64,000 nucleotides of DNA, taken from NCBI GenBank assembly GCA_029718625.1, contig CM056383.1, forward strand, positions 69,776,919 to 69,840,918, read 5' to 3'. Both the position numbers and the translations under genes were made by a program. This stretch comes from Synaphobranchus kaupii (Eukaryota > Chordata > Actinopteri > Anguilliformes > Synaphobranchidae). The notes under the pieces were generated by a model. That model made no database searches. It was not told where the DNA came from and saw only the letters and a program-made list of their open reading frames with translations. Position 1 is the first letter of the stretch. Each line of letters opens with the position of its first letter. This document shows, in pieces, positions 1 to 11,500 of this stretch.

Positions 1-1493
1 TCGTCTTACCTGTACAAGGAAAATGGTCACACTTCCAGATTAATACACAAACCGTTCAACTACAATCTATTTCAGTTGAACATTCTATTCACAGCTGTAA
101 GTAATTGTGAGAATCCAACAAGATAACAGGAACAACGTGGTACTACAATTTAGTTTTATTGTATATGAATGTTAAAATGTATCTGTTGCACGTCAGAGCA
201 ATGTTAAAGAGGTATGATCTGCTATAGGCCGTGCAGTTTTCATGGTTGATATTCTACCTTTGGAACGTGTATTCAGACCTAGCATAGCCACCAAACTATT
301 CGTTATTTATATAGTTCGGGGAGCATAGCCTTTGCCTTTTCAGATACACACCCTGCTTTTTTTGGAACCTTTTTGGCGGAACACCCATTAGATAATTTGC
401 CTTTATGAAAATGAGCATGTAAATGCCCAGAGGAATTATTAAAAGCAATGTGTGACAGCCTGCTGATGTAGATTCATCATAGGGATATGACTTCACCCAA
501 TCCAGGCTCATTACCTACTTCCTGAAGGGGCTTTATCCATCCTTGGATTGCATGCCTGCTTCTACTCTTATACATTTAATTGGTCCAATGTGTGATCTGA
601 TATTTTAGCTACCTGTAAGCTTATTAATTACAGCTGAGGTGTCCATTTATTAATGGTTTTAATGTTAATTAGCTATAGCCATGCCCATTATCTAATTTGG
701 GTGAATTAATGGAAACAAAAACCAGAAATGTTACCGCACTCCAGCAATGGGGTACCCCCACCCCTGATCTAGAGTATCCAGCAGTGTGACATGCCTGGCA
801 AGATGATCTGTGTACAGAATAAATAATGCTTCCTGATTTCGAACTAGGCCTCATTGTTTGTATGCTGAAAGGACCCAGCCTGGAGTCTGTTGCGGACTTG
901 CGGTGTACTTAAAACTAGTGTAAAACCTCAACCAGATCCTTGCCTTATTCCCCATAGCAATTCTCCTTTTGTCTCAAACTATTGTATTTCCCAAAGGGGA
1001 CACGGTACTATAAATGTGGTCTGACGGAGGTAGCCATTGTATTAATATGGCCTGTTGATTTATACTCAATACTTTTTGCTGTATATCCCAGCATCCTGTT
1101 GGCCTTTTATTCTGCTTTGGCACAGTGTCTATGTCCAGATTGACTTGTGCTAACTATTGAGCCCACATTAACTGAGAATGTTCTAATTTGGCTCTTCCCC
1201 ACATACATAATCAAGGTAACAATTTTAATTTTGGGAAAATGTAAGAGACTTGAAGTGAAACCACAGCTAGCCGGCTTTAAGCTTTAGCCAATCATGCAAC
1301 ATTTCTTGTATTAGTGTCGTTTCATGTTCTGTGTGCAATTGTATTTCTTGGAGGAACAAACACAAAGCTTGAGAACTGAAGACTGAATTAAGGTTGAGGC
1401 AACGTCAAGGCGACGTTGACGTAACTAAGATGATGCTGAAGTAATTGAGGTGTGTTGCTCCATTCTAACATTAAGATGTTTCCCTTTGGGCAG
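1..1493. other. Sequence upstream of the first visible GPA33 exon
   Basis: I recognise no exon, RNA gene or mobile element here. The sequence is AT-rich with no long open frame. Because the first visible GPA33 exon begins in mid-codon with a splice acceptor, at least the 3' part of this stretch must be intron. The signal peptide and first (V-type) Ig domain expected for the family are not seen, so they probably lie beyond the left edge. Confidence 0.5.
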
Positions 1494-3900
1494 TGGCTCC
1501 TTCCAAACCCATCTGTAAGACCCATGGAGCCACCGAATATGGCCGCAACATCAACCTGACGTGCATGTCGGAGGAGGGGTCCCCCGATCCTACATATACC
1601 TGGAAGAGATATGATGTACAGAACCGCCCTGCGTCCTTACCCCCGCGAACCACCGAGAGTATGACACTGTCTCTCCGTATATCTGTCTGTAACTTCCTGT
1701 GTCTGTAAATGCATGTCTGCTCACTGTCTGTGTCTGTCACTGTCTGTAACTCTGTCTCCATCACAGTCTGTTAGATTTATAGCGCCATGTGTATTATTGA
1801 TGAATTTGTGGAATCTCTTGTGAGAATTTAAGCCATGAATTTATTTATATACATATGTCTTCTGACCTCCTGTACTGTGCATTCTGCAGAGCAAGGCCAA
1901 TTGTCCCTCTTCAATATATCCATTGATACGTCTGGATATTACATCTGCACCTCTGAGAACAAGATCCGATCTGCATCCTGCAACATGACGCTGACCGTCT
2001 TGCCCCGTGAGTACTCCCGTCTATAAGGGCCACTGTAGGACCGGCCCTTATCTATACCGTGGGCCAGAGTCCCACTGTAGGAGGGGCCCTTAATCGGCAG
2101 ACTCTAGCTAAGTGTGTCAGGTACTGGGTTGAACTCAACTTTGCCTCTTCTCCTCGTCACCACCTCCTCCTCTCCCTGCCTGCAGCCTCCATGAACATTG
2201 GCTCCACGGCGGGTATCATTGGCGGCTGCATCGCCGCTCTGCTGGTGCTCGGGATCGTCGTGTACTGCTGTTGCTGCAAGAAGAAGAAGAAGGAGAAGGA
2301 GCCCGTGGAGTATGCCATGGGGTACGCCACTCTGCCCATACGCCTGCATCTAACCCTACACAGGAGTCCTACACATACTCTCATCCAGTGGTTCCTAACC
2401 TCGGTCCTGGGGGACCCTTGTGTATGCTGGTTTTCATTCCAAGCCTATTGATTGTCCCCCACCCAATGAAATCCGAGGGGGTCCTTTGTTTGTTTTTAAG
2501 TAATACTGTAGCAATATGGGTCCGCCAGAAGGTGGCAATGAACCCATTCTAGCGTAGAACTGTCAATCAAACAAGAATTTAGCTCAGTCTCGATTAGACA
2601 CACATCTAGCCGGTACTATTTTCACTTTTGATTCTGGGTTACACATCTATCGGTTAAGTCATTTTTTCATTTAGCCATCATGAAATGGCTGGGCTACGAT
2701 GCACCGTTCCAAAAGAGACGTATATCCTTCTGGTTGGCTTCATCCCTAGCTTATAAAGCTCACGGTTTGTACAGTAGCTAACTGATCAACTTGCTTTTAC
2801 TAGATAGCTACCAACATAATTATATCATAAACACACTGGCTCATAGAAAAAACATGTACTATGCACTGTCAGATTTAACAAATTATATATTAACGTATCG
2901 GTTCCCAAACGGTTATAGTTAGCTAGCAAGCTATCTAGCTGAATGCAGAATGTCCTTGGGTATTGGGTGTAGCTTAGCTTAGTATATATCCAAGACAATA
3001 AAATGTTTAATTTCCATAACTCGTAAGCATTTTTCATTTTATTAGAATGTTTTCCTGGCAAAAAAAAAAGCGAGTGCCAGATAACTGGTTTAATTTTTAT
3101 TAGGCTAATTGAAAACTATCTTTGCTGATGCAGCAGCCCCAGTAAAGTTATTATACTTTGCTAAATTACAGAAGCACAAAACCAGTGAAAACACTCACAT
3201 CTCTACCTATCATTCAATACAAACTAGGTAGTCATTATCAATATGTAATGGATATACCAACCTATGTATTTAGTATACATATGGGTCCCCCAGGACCGAA
3301 GTTGGGAACCACTGCCCGAGTACACTGGTACTGGTTCCTGTACTCACTTAACCCCACCCATGTTCCTGCCTGTTTGGGGGGGGGGGGCGGGGGGGTACTC
3401 TGGATGTTGTTGGTTATTCTCCTTGTCTTTGACTCAGGACTGCCGAAGAGGGGGCGTACAGTGACAAGGACCCACGTGAAAATGAGAGTGATTACCATGA
3501 CGACAGACGGGAGAATCCCAGCAGCAGTATGGGTGACCGTTCCCCCAGAGGGAGAATCTCACCCGAAGAGAGACACGAAGAGCGTAGCGACAGAAACTAC
3601 GACCGCAGGGATGACCCTGAACGCCGAGAACGATATGATGACCGCGCCAGTGATTATGACGACGACCGTCGTGATAAATATAAAGACCGCGCCCGTGATT
3701 ATGACGACGACCGTCGTGATAAATATGCTGACCGCGCCCGTGATTATGACGACGACCGTCGTGATAAATATGATGACCAGGGGGATCGATACTCTGACCG
3801 TCGTGATAGACATGATGACCGAAGGGATCATGATGATGACAGATATGACCGTCGTGACCGAGAGAGTGACCGAGAGACTGACCGCCGCAGTGATTACTGA
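1494..3900 (+). CDS. gpa33: Cell surface A33 antigen-like protein, 3' part (second Ig domain, TM, cytoplasmic tail)
   Basis: Four exons can be joined: 1494-1658, 1890-2006, 2186-2321 and 3438-3900, all with AG/GT borders and compatible phases. The first two encode a C2-type Ig domain with 'INLTCMSEEGSP', a tryptophan in 'YTWKRYD', and 'SGYYICTS', followed by an extra cysteine in 'SASCNMTLTV', the pattern of the GPA33 second domain. Exon 3 starts 'PSMNIGSTAGIIGG', a transmembrane helix, then four cysteines and a lysine stretch, as in human GPA33 (CCCC likely palmitoylated, by analogy). Exon 4 is an Asp/Arg/Tyr tail with three 15-residue repeats of the type 'RDYDDDRRDKY', more repetitive than the mammalian tail as I recall it. 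The family is an epithelial surface glycoprotein related to the CTX/JAM group. The 5' exons are missing from the window. Family assignment is firm; orthology is supported by the ILDR2 neighbour. Confidence 0.88.
2386..3314. mobile_element. hAT-like nonautonomous element in GPA33 intron
   Basis: The ends are inverted repeats: 'CAGTGGTTCCTAACCTCGGT' reading in from 2386, and its near complement ending 'GGGAACCACTG' at 3314. No transposase frame is present in about 930 bp. I could not find a convincing 8-bp target duplication. A related but shorter copy lies at about 45128-45312. Confidence 0.6.
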
Positions 3901-4402
3901 CCGTAGAGATGCCTGATGGACGTATTGAGTACAGAGATTATTACCGTCAGCTCTCACAAGAGATATGACTTGCAGGGATTATTATGAAGACTACTGAAAG
4001 AGGGATGATGATGATGAGGAGGAAGAGGTAGGGATGACTGCCATGACTAATACAGGGACCGTAGGGGCCATTACAGTGACCACATGAATGATGTTGACAA
4101 TCGGTAGAAAGGAGGACTGCTGATAGGAAGACTATTACCACAGGTAGAATTAGACCCATGATGACACTTACGATGACCGCTATGATTGGGTTAATGAGCT
4201 GAAAAGGATCGAAGGCAAATGCTGAGCCCAAAGATGCCAAGTGGACCCCCCCACCCTACCAGGGACAGGGGCCTTTGGCAAATGCACCCCAGGACATGCG
4301 AGGGTGTTTGGGATTACCTTACACCACCAGCGTCCATGACCGTCTCAGTCTGACTGTATAAGTCTGCTTTTGGTTTATTTTATTTTGTTGGGGTTTTAAA
4401 AA
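3901..4402 (+). other. GPA33 3' UTR containing decayed tail-coding sequence
   Basis: After the stop at 3898-3900 the sequence keeps the composition of the D/R/Y tail, but in changing frames. Examples are 'RIEYRDYYRQLSQEI' near 3923-3967, 'YRDRRGHYSDHMNDVDNR' near 4050-4105, 'DDRYDWVNELKRIEGK' near 4170-4218 and 'EPKDAKWTPPPYQGQG' near 4224-4271. Each ends in a stop or needs a frameshift to reach the next. I infer an ancestral longer tail that has decayed. Confidence 0.55.
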
Positions 4403-4418
4403 AATAAAAATAAATAAA
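4403..4418 (+). promoter_or_regulatory. Probable GPA33 polyadenylation signals
   Basis: Two overlapping AATAAA hexamers lie about 500 bp after the stop codon, just upstream of a hAT-like insertion at 4447. Confidence 0.55.
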
Positions 4419-4446
4419 AATGTTTCCCATTACTTAGTGTCTAATG

Positions 4447-4712
4447 CAGTGGTCCCCAAAACCCTGTTCCTAGAGAGCTACCGTCCTGTAGGGTTTCACT
4501 CCAACCATAACCCTGTTCCTAGAGAGCTGCCGTCCTGTAGGGTTTCACTCCAACCATAACAAAGCACACCTCATTCAACAGCAAGAGATCTCACTGAGCT
4601 GCTAATTGTTAGAATCAGGTGTGTGAAATTAGGGTTAAAATGAAAACCTGCACGACAGTAGATCTACAGGAACAGGGCAGTAGACCTCCAGCAACAGGGT
4701 TGGGGAACCCTG
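4447..4712. mobile_element. hAT-like MITE with tandemly repeated 3' end
   Basis: The left end 'CAGTGGTCCCCAAAACCCTG' matches the inverted right end 'TTGGGGAACCCTG'. The flanks 'GTCTAATG' and 'CTCTAATG' (4713-4720) give a 7/8 target duplication. The left arm is internally duplicated. The right end plus flank is repeated twice more in 39-bp steps to about 4800. Same family as 6805-6945 and 10502-10694. Confidence 0.65.
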
Positions 4713-4800
4713 CTCTAATGCCCTGTCCAGCAACAGGGTTGGGGAACCCTGCTCTAATGCCCTGTCCAGCAACAGGGTTGGGGAACCCTGTTCTAATGCC

Positions 4801-7800
4801 TTGTCCATGCTGGAGCCTCCTGGGGTCTCTCTGTTCATGTGTGTGATGGCATTACTGTGAGTTTGTTCTCTACTGGTAAGATTACCTGTTTGATCCCAGG
4901 CTTGGTGTTGGTGTAAAACCTGTATGGGGTTATTAATGATCAGGGAAAAGTAACTACAATATTTTATGAGGGTGTCTGCTGTGACCGGACTTTGGTTTCA
5001 GGCTGTTTTTATGTAGGTTTTTTCCTTTTTTTAAATCCTATTTTAAATTGCAATGTAAATATCTGTGGTTTTAAGTGTCAATACATTTTTAATGAATTTA
5101 ATAAATTAACCAAACATGTATATTGTGTAATTCCTTAAGCAGCGAACCAGTCTTGGTGTGTAATCATTTCTTTACCTTTATCTGTGTACACAATAAAATT
5201 CCCGGAAAATTGGCTGAACTGCTCTGATAAATGAGGTGCCTTACATACACGTAATTCAAGCTACAGCAAACCTCCCCTCCCCCCTCCACAAAGTGTGCAT
5301 TGTGCTTAGAAATGCAAAATTAGGCTTTTCAGAGCTGGATAATTTGTGCATCAGCAGTAGTGAAAAGGCACGGGTTTACATCGGATTCTTTTTTCCTGCA
5401 TTATTTTCTGTGCATGGTGCCAAAATTAAGTAAAGAATTGTTTATACTGGCAAGAACTCAAAAAGCACAACCTGATGTAATAACATTACGTAGCATTTCT
5501 AAACTAACATTTCCCATAGCTGGGGTAGTTGTAGGAGGCTGTGTGCAGGGAGCTACAGTAGCTGCTGTTACACATGTGGGAGAAAAAATGGTATTCAAGT
5601 ATACTATTTTATACTTTAGCATCTTGAATTATAGACATTTGATTATGCTATGCATGTACGCAGGAGTATACTTTTCTTTCCATTTCAGTATTCATCAGCT
5701 GTCCTGGTCGGCTGCATTGCATTGTGGGAACTGGAGTAAAGCATGTTACTGGAGCAAGGGAATAGTTGGGCTGAAAGAGCAGCTGGCAGTAATGTATGAG
5801 TTATTAGGGGAATTATGTTTTTCATTTCTGTATTGGTATTGAGGGAACTTGCATTGCTACTTGGGAACTGATTGGGTGGAAAACATTTTCTGTTGCCAGA
5901 TTATTTTTGTTTGAATATTACATTTCTGAATGTATATAAATTCTTCAAGCACTCTAGTATTAACATGTGCAACTGATGCTGATGAATCTGTAAATATTTC
6001 ATCTTTACATGTGCTTTGAAATACTCAAAGTAGCACAATTTTGTCTGATATTGGCTGATTTCAATATATGCCCCAAAATTTTAAATAAACTATGTCATTA
6101 AATTGAAAAAAATCTTAACTTGTAATTTAAAGCTTGTGCCTTGTGCTTTTGTGTACATGTATCATATTGCACTATTTATGACCATGTTTACTTTTGTTTT
6201 AAAAGGTTTCTTTCATTTAGTTTTTAAGCAGAACGCCAGTGTTGTTCAGCAAATTGGGACAAATTATGAACTGAAAACCTAAACCAGCCCTTCAGTAACA
6301 GAACCACATCCAGCGCAACTGGGCTAATTCCATACCAGGAATCGACATTTTACAGATGCATCCATTTTGTGAGTTGTACATACAGTGGGGGGGGGGGGGG
6401 GGGAAACTGAAGTGCAGGTAAATCATGTATTCAATTGTAAAAAGAAAAAAAAAATTTCAATTATTTTTGTCAATTATAATAGATTTCCTTTTTGAGTTTT
6501 TGCGAAATGCTTTCGAATATGTTTGAACCTGAACAAATGCTGAGGAGCACATTGTGTAATGAAAATGGTTTCACAGTTTAAGAAACCAGCATCGGTGCTT
6601 TTATAGTCTCCCTCGGGCGAGCGATGAGCTATAACTGGGCAAACCGGTTTGCTTCTTACTGACTGAAGATACAGGTTTGTGGTTCTGTGCTCACTGGAAA
6701 GCGTGATCAGTGTAAAATTTCAAAACTGAAAAATGAGAACAAAAATCTTCGCTTTCTGAGTGTGCTGTAGAATACAAAAACTCACGGCTCTCCCTGATCT
6801 CGGTAAAGCAGAGGCCTCCTACCCTCAACCCTAATTCGGCACACCTGATTCTACTAATTAGCAGCTCAACAAGATTCTCTAGCTGTTGAATGAGGTGTGG
6901 TTTGTTAGGGTTCGAGTGAAAACCTACAGGGTTGGGGACCATGTTGTAAAGCAAGTTTTAACCCCGTGCCCCGTTCGGCTATGCAACGCTGGAGAATCCT
7001 CCGGGGGGTCGCCCATTTCTATGGAGATGCCGTTCTTGTCTCTGACACTAGCTTTTTAAACATAAATTACAATCTCCTCTAGACCTATAGGCTACTAGGC
7101 TAATGATGTTGGGCAAAATGAAAAGAAAGACGTATTGGCCTATAATGTAAATCAATGGAGAACGATTTCAACAGGTGTCGAAAAGAGTCCCCCTGCCAGA
7201 ATTTGTCCCCCCCCCCCAACCAACCCCTATCACTAGTGCCATTCTGAGGTTTGCATTGCGATGTGTTCATCTTAAAACCCCTGCTCCTCTTGTGATGTTC
7301 TGGTCTTTGCTGAGTGGTTGAAACTGTATAAACACTAATTGTGTCGGAAGAAGAGCGCAGATCGAACTAAATGCAAATATAAGCGGTACTGAGAACAAGC
7401 GAATGCGCGTTCACGCGAGGGGGGACGAATTCTGGCAAGGGGACACTTTTCGGCGCAACATCGGCAAGTTTCTGTCAGATTTTATTCCTTAAACCTGCTT
7501 CATAAATATGCATGAAAAAGTATCATGTTGGCCTACAAATAGGGGAGTGCCATAAAATTATTTCTCACCAAACTAATCCAAAAGCGCGTTTACATTTTCA
7601 TATAGGCTATACAAAATAGCTCACTTGTGAATAGGCTGGGAAAACCCTGATATTCATTCAAAACAGAAAGCTGCTAATTTTACAATATCTTGACTCGTGG
7701 ACAGAAAATCCACCTAACTAGCGCTGTCCACCGATTCAAACTCTGATAACTCTGTTTATCTGATGAGCGTCGCCTATATAGCCTCAATTAAATTTCAGAT

Positions 7801-8340
7801 TCCTAAATTATTTCGTAATTTGCAACTTCATCGGTGTTTTTCATGACGTAGCCTAATGTTTTATGAGATGATACGACTTCAAGAGGTCCGGTTAGCCTAC
7901 TCAATACGTGTGAACGACATATTTACACTATCTGAAGACCGTGAATACCCCTTGCACACAGTCGGCCATCCCCAATTAAGAATTCTTCCAAAAAAGTAAA
8001 AATGCCGAACGACAATAAAAAAATATAAAAAAGATTATTTAGCCTATATGTGCTACATAGCCTACTGATAAGGACTATCCAAACAAAAATGCAGAGAGAT
8101 TGGAAAAGAAAAAAAAAGAAGCCAGACTTTTCCCCCAAACCGCGTCTGTTCAGTGTAGCCTACCTTATATGCGCATACCACTAAATTCATAGGGATACAG
8201 TGACCAATCGATGTAAAGTGATTTAAGCAAATACCACATTTTTGCCACATATTGAATGAGAACATCTGCGCTCACATGCTGTTAAAGTATTAACATATTT
8301 TGTCGCAGGCAAAGCAAATAATTAGCTAACGACTTATTCT
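4801..8340. other. Intergenic region between GPA33 and ILDR2
   Basis: No exon is recognised. Open frames of 60-160 codons, such as 5360-5842 (+), show no family resemblance. Homopolymer runs lie at about 6385-6402 (G) and 7208-7218 (C). In human the gene MAEL lies between GPA33 and ILDR2; I see nothing resembling its HMG box or Maelstrom domain here. Confidence 0.5.
6805..6945. mobile_element. Truncated hAT-like MITE
   Basis: About 140 bp match the interior and right arm of the element at 10502-10694, including 'TTAGCAGCTCAACAAGAT' and 'GTGAAAACCTACAGG'. The left terminal repeat is degraded and no target duplication is visible. Confidence 0.6.
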
Positions 8341-8502
8341 ATTTCGGAGGCTGACCCATCCTGTGGTCGAAGTGGTACAGCCCAGATAGATTTTAGCTCT
8401 TCGCTACACCGGGGCTGCAGAGCAGATTGAGGTGAACTAAGGGGAGTGAACGATGCGGATCAATAGTTTGTAGATGAAAAAGTCAAAGATTTGACACGGC
8501 TA

Positions 8503-11500
8503 ATGATGTGGCGGATAGCTTTGCTCTGGTTTGCAGGTAGGCTAAATGACACTTGTTTTGTTCTGCAATGATGAGATGCATAGTCTACATGTCAGTGTTA
8601 AATCAACTCTAACATAATTTATATGAGTCCAATAGGGACCGTAGGCAGCTACTGTAATATTGTAAAAAGTATTCTACCACAGTTGAGTGTACACTCAAAA
8701 TTTGTAAATTAAAATAATTTGCCAGAGGCTGAAAATCATTTGATAAGCATTTTTCTCATCTGCCGCTTTGAGCTGTGCTCTAGACCAGGGGTGTCAAGAT
8801 CCGGTCCTGGAGGGCCGCAGTGTCTGCTGGTTTTTGGTGCGTTTAAGCACAAGTGATTAATTTAAGTCACTAATTGGCTAAGAAGTCCACACACCTTGTT
8901 CTCAATGCTTTAACTGGGTGCTGATTGAAAGGAAACCACAAATACCTGTGACACTGCGGCCCTCCAGGACTGGAGTTTGACACCCCTGCTCTAGACAGTA
9001 CATGTGTTGCTCTGTATGCTTTGTGTTTCCTTTTGCCAAGCAAGACTATCCAGTGTGTGTGCTAGTACTTACTGTGTTGCATTAAAAAGTCTGTGAGTCC
9101 AGTGTGTGTGCTAGTACTTACTGTGTTGCATTAAGTATGTGAGTCCAGTGTGTGTGCTAGTACTTACTGTGTTGCATTAAAAAGTATGTGAGTCCAGTGT
9201 GTGTGCTAGTACTTACTGTGTTGCATTAAAAAGTCTGTGAGTCCAGTGTGTGTGCTAGTACTTACTGTGTTGCATTAAGTATGTGAGTCCAGTGTGTGTG
9301 CTAGTACTTACTGTGTTGCATTAAAAAGTATGTGAGTCCAGTGTGTGTGCTAGTACTTACTGTGTTGCATTAAGTATGTGAGTCCAGTGTGTGTGCTAGT
9401 ACTTACTGTGTTGCATTAAAAAGTATGTGAGTCCAGTGTGTGTGCTAGTCCTTACTGTGTTGCATTAAAAAGTATGTGAGTCCAGTGTGTGTGCTAGTAC
9501 TTACTGTGTTGCATTAAAAAGTCTGTGAGTCCAGTGTGTGTGCTAGTACTTACTGTGTTGCATTAAGTATGTGAGTCCAGTGTGTGTGCTAGTACTTACT
9601 GTGTTGCATTAAAAAGTATGTGAGTCCAGTGTGTGTGCTAGTACTTACTGTGTTGCATTAAAAAGTATGTGAGTCCAGTGTGTGTGCTAGTACTTACTGT
9701 GTTGCATTAAATAGTTTGTGAGTCCAGTGTTTCGTGTTACAGTGCAAAATGAGTCCAATGTGGGCGGCTACTTTAGTGTTGCAGTGGATAGCGTTTGGAT
9801 CCAGTGTGTGAGTCGTGTTACAGTGTGAAGTGTATAATCTCAGCGGATGAGTTACACTGACCACTGCAAGGAGGAACAGATGGTCATAAGCAGAACTCTG
9901 TCAGATGCTCTCAATTTTAATAAAGTCGTGTATTTTTGTGCTCTATCCATTTCTTTGCTCTCTTTTTTCTCCTGCTCCCACTTCTCCTTTCCTCAGCCCT
10001 CTCTCTCTCTCTCCCTCTCCCTCTCCCTCTCCCTCTCCCTCTCCCTCTCCCTCTCAATTAAATTCAATATGCTTTATTGGTATGACAAAATTTTGCAATT
10101 GTATTGTCAAAGCTTGTTGATGAGAAAAGGGAACATGTCAACATGAGACGTCCTCTCTCCCTCTCCCTCCCCCTCCCCCACTGCAATTCAGTTCAAGTGC
10201 CTTCATTGTCATTACAAAGGAACATTTGTGTTTCCAGTGTACATCTTACCTCATTTAAAGTAAACATTACAAAGGGTACTTAACTGGACAGTTCCAAAGT
10301 GGAAAACGACCAATCCAAAAAGGCGAAGGAGAAGCTGGAAAACGGATAGATTATTTAATGAAAAACAGGAGCTATATGTTGAAAGATAAAGCAAGTTTTC
10401 AAAATTATGTAATAATCATCAGAATGAAGATGATACAACTCAAGCCCTGGAATGCCACACAATGGAATACTCTCATACAATGACTCCTGAACTGCTTAGA
10501 CCAGTGGTCTCCAACCCTGTTCCTGTTGAGCTACCGTCCTGTAGGTTTTCAGTTCAACCCTAATTTGTCACACCTGATTCAACTAATTAGCAGCTCAGCA
10601 AGATCTCTAGCTGTTGAATGAGGTGTGCTTTGTTAGGGTTGGAGTGAAAACCTACAGGACGGTAGCTCTCCAGGACCAGGGTTGGAGACCACTGGCTTAG
10701 ACAAACTGAAAATCGACATGATTGGTCCCTGTGAACCCACCCTGAGCTGCCCAGAGGATGATGGGCTCCCATATTTCAGTTTTCTTTTGATGTGGCATCC
10801 AGGGACTTTTTCCTGATCACTATCGCCTTTGGCTGTTACTGTGAAAAGCCTCCAGACAGCCCCAAAACTCTGCCAAATAATCACCATCACCCCCCCCCCC
10901 CCCGCTCCATCTCTGTGTCCCAGTGTCCAGGTGTACCGGTGTGGAGGTGACAGTGGGTGAGGAGCGGCTGTTTGCTCCTCTGTTTGAGGAGGTGGTGCTC
11001 CAGTGTAGGTACTCCAGCCCATCGTCCCAGGCGGGTGTGGTGCAGTGGTGGTATAAGTCTTACTGCCGGGACCGCACGCGAGACTCCTTCAGCTTCCCCG
11101 AGACGCTGCTGTTCCAGCGCTCTGAGCTCGCTGGCTCCTCCCACCTGGACTGCTCCGACTCCGCCCGCACGGTCCGCATCGTCGCGTCCATTCGAGGCTC
11201 GTCCGCAACGCTCACTGAGCACTACAGAGACCGGGAGGACATCAGCATCATCAACCGTATTATTATTATTATTAATATTATTATTATCAGAGCCGCACCT
11301 GAGATTTTTTTTAATTTGGGGCCCCCTCCTTTTCTTTCCATGAGATCGCAGGGGGGGGGGGGGGGTAGCGATTGTGGACCAGGGCTTGGGGGGGTTACGT
11401 TTGTGGAGCCTGTGAGCGGATGCCCATCCCCCCATTATGGGCTTGATTATTATTGTTGGTATTGGTATTGGTATTATATTGGTATCATTCTTGAAATGTT

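Noticed and set aside
5360..5842. 160-codon plus frame between GPA33 and ILDR2
   Set aside because: No family resemblance, no repeat structure, no flanking splice logic; likely chance in AT-rich DNA. It does not resemble MAEL.
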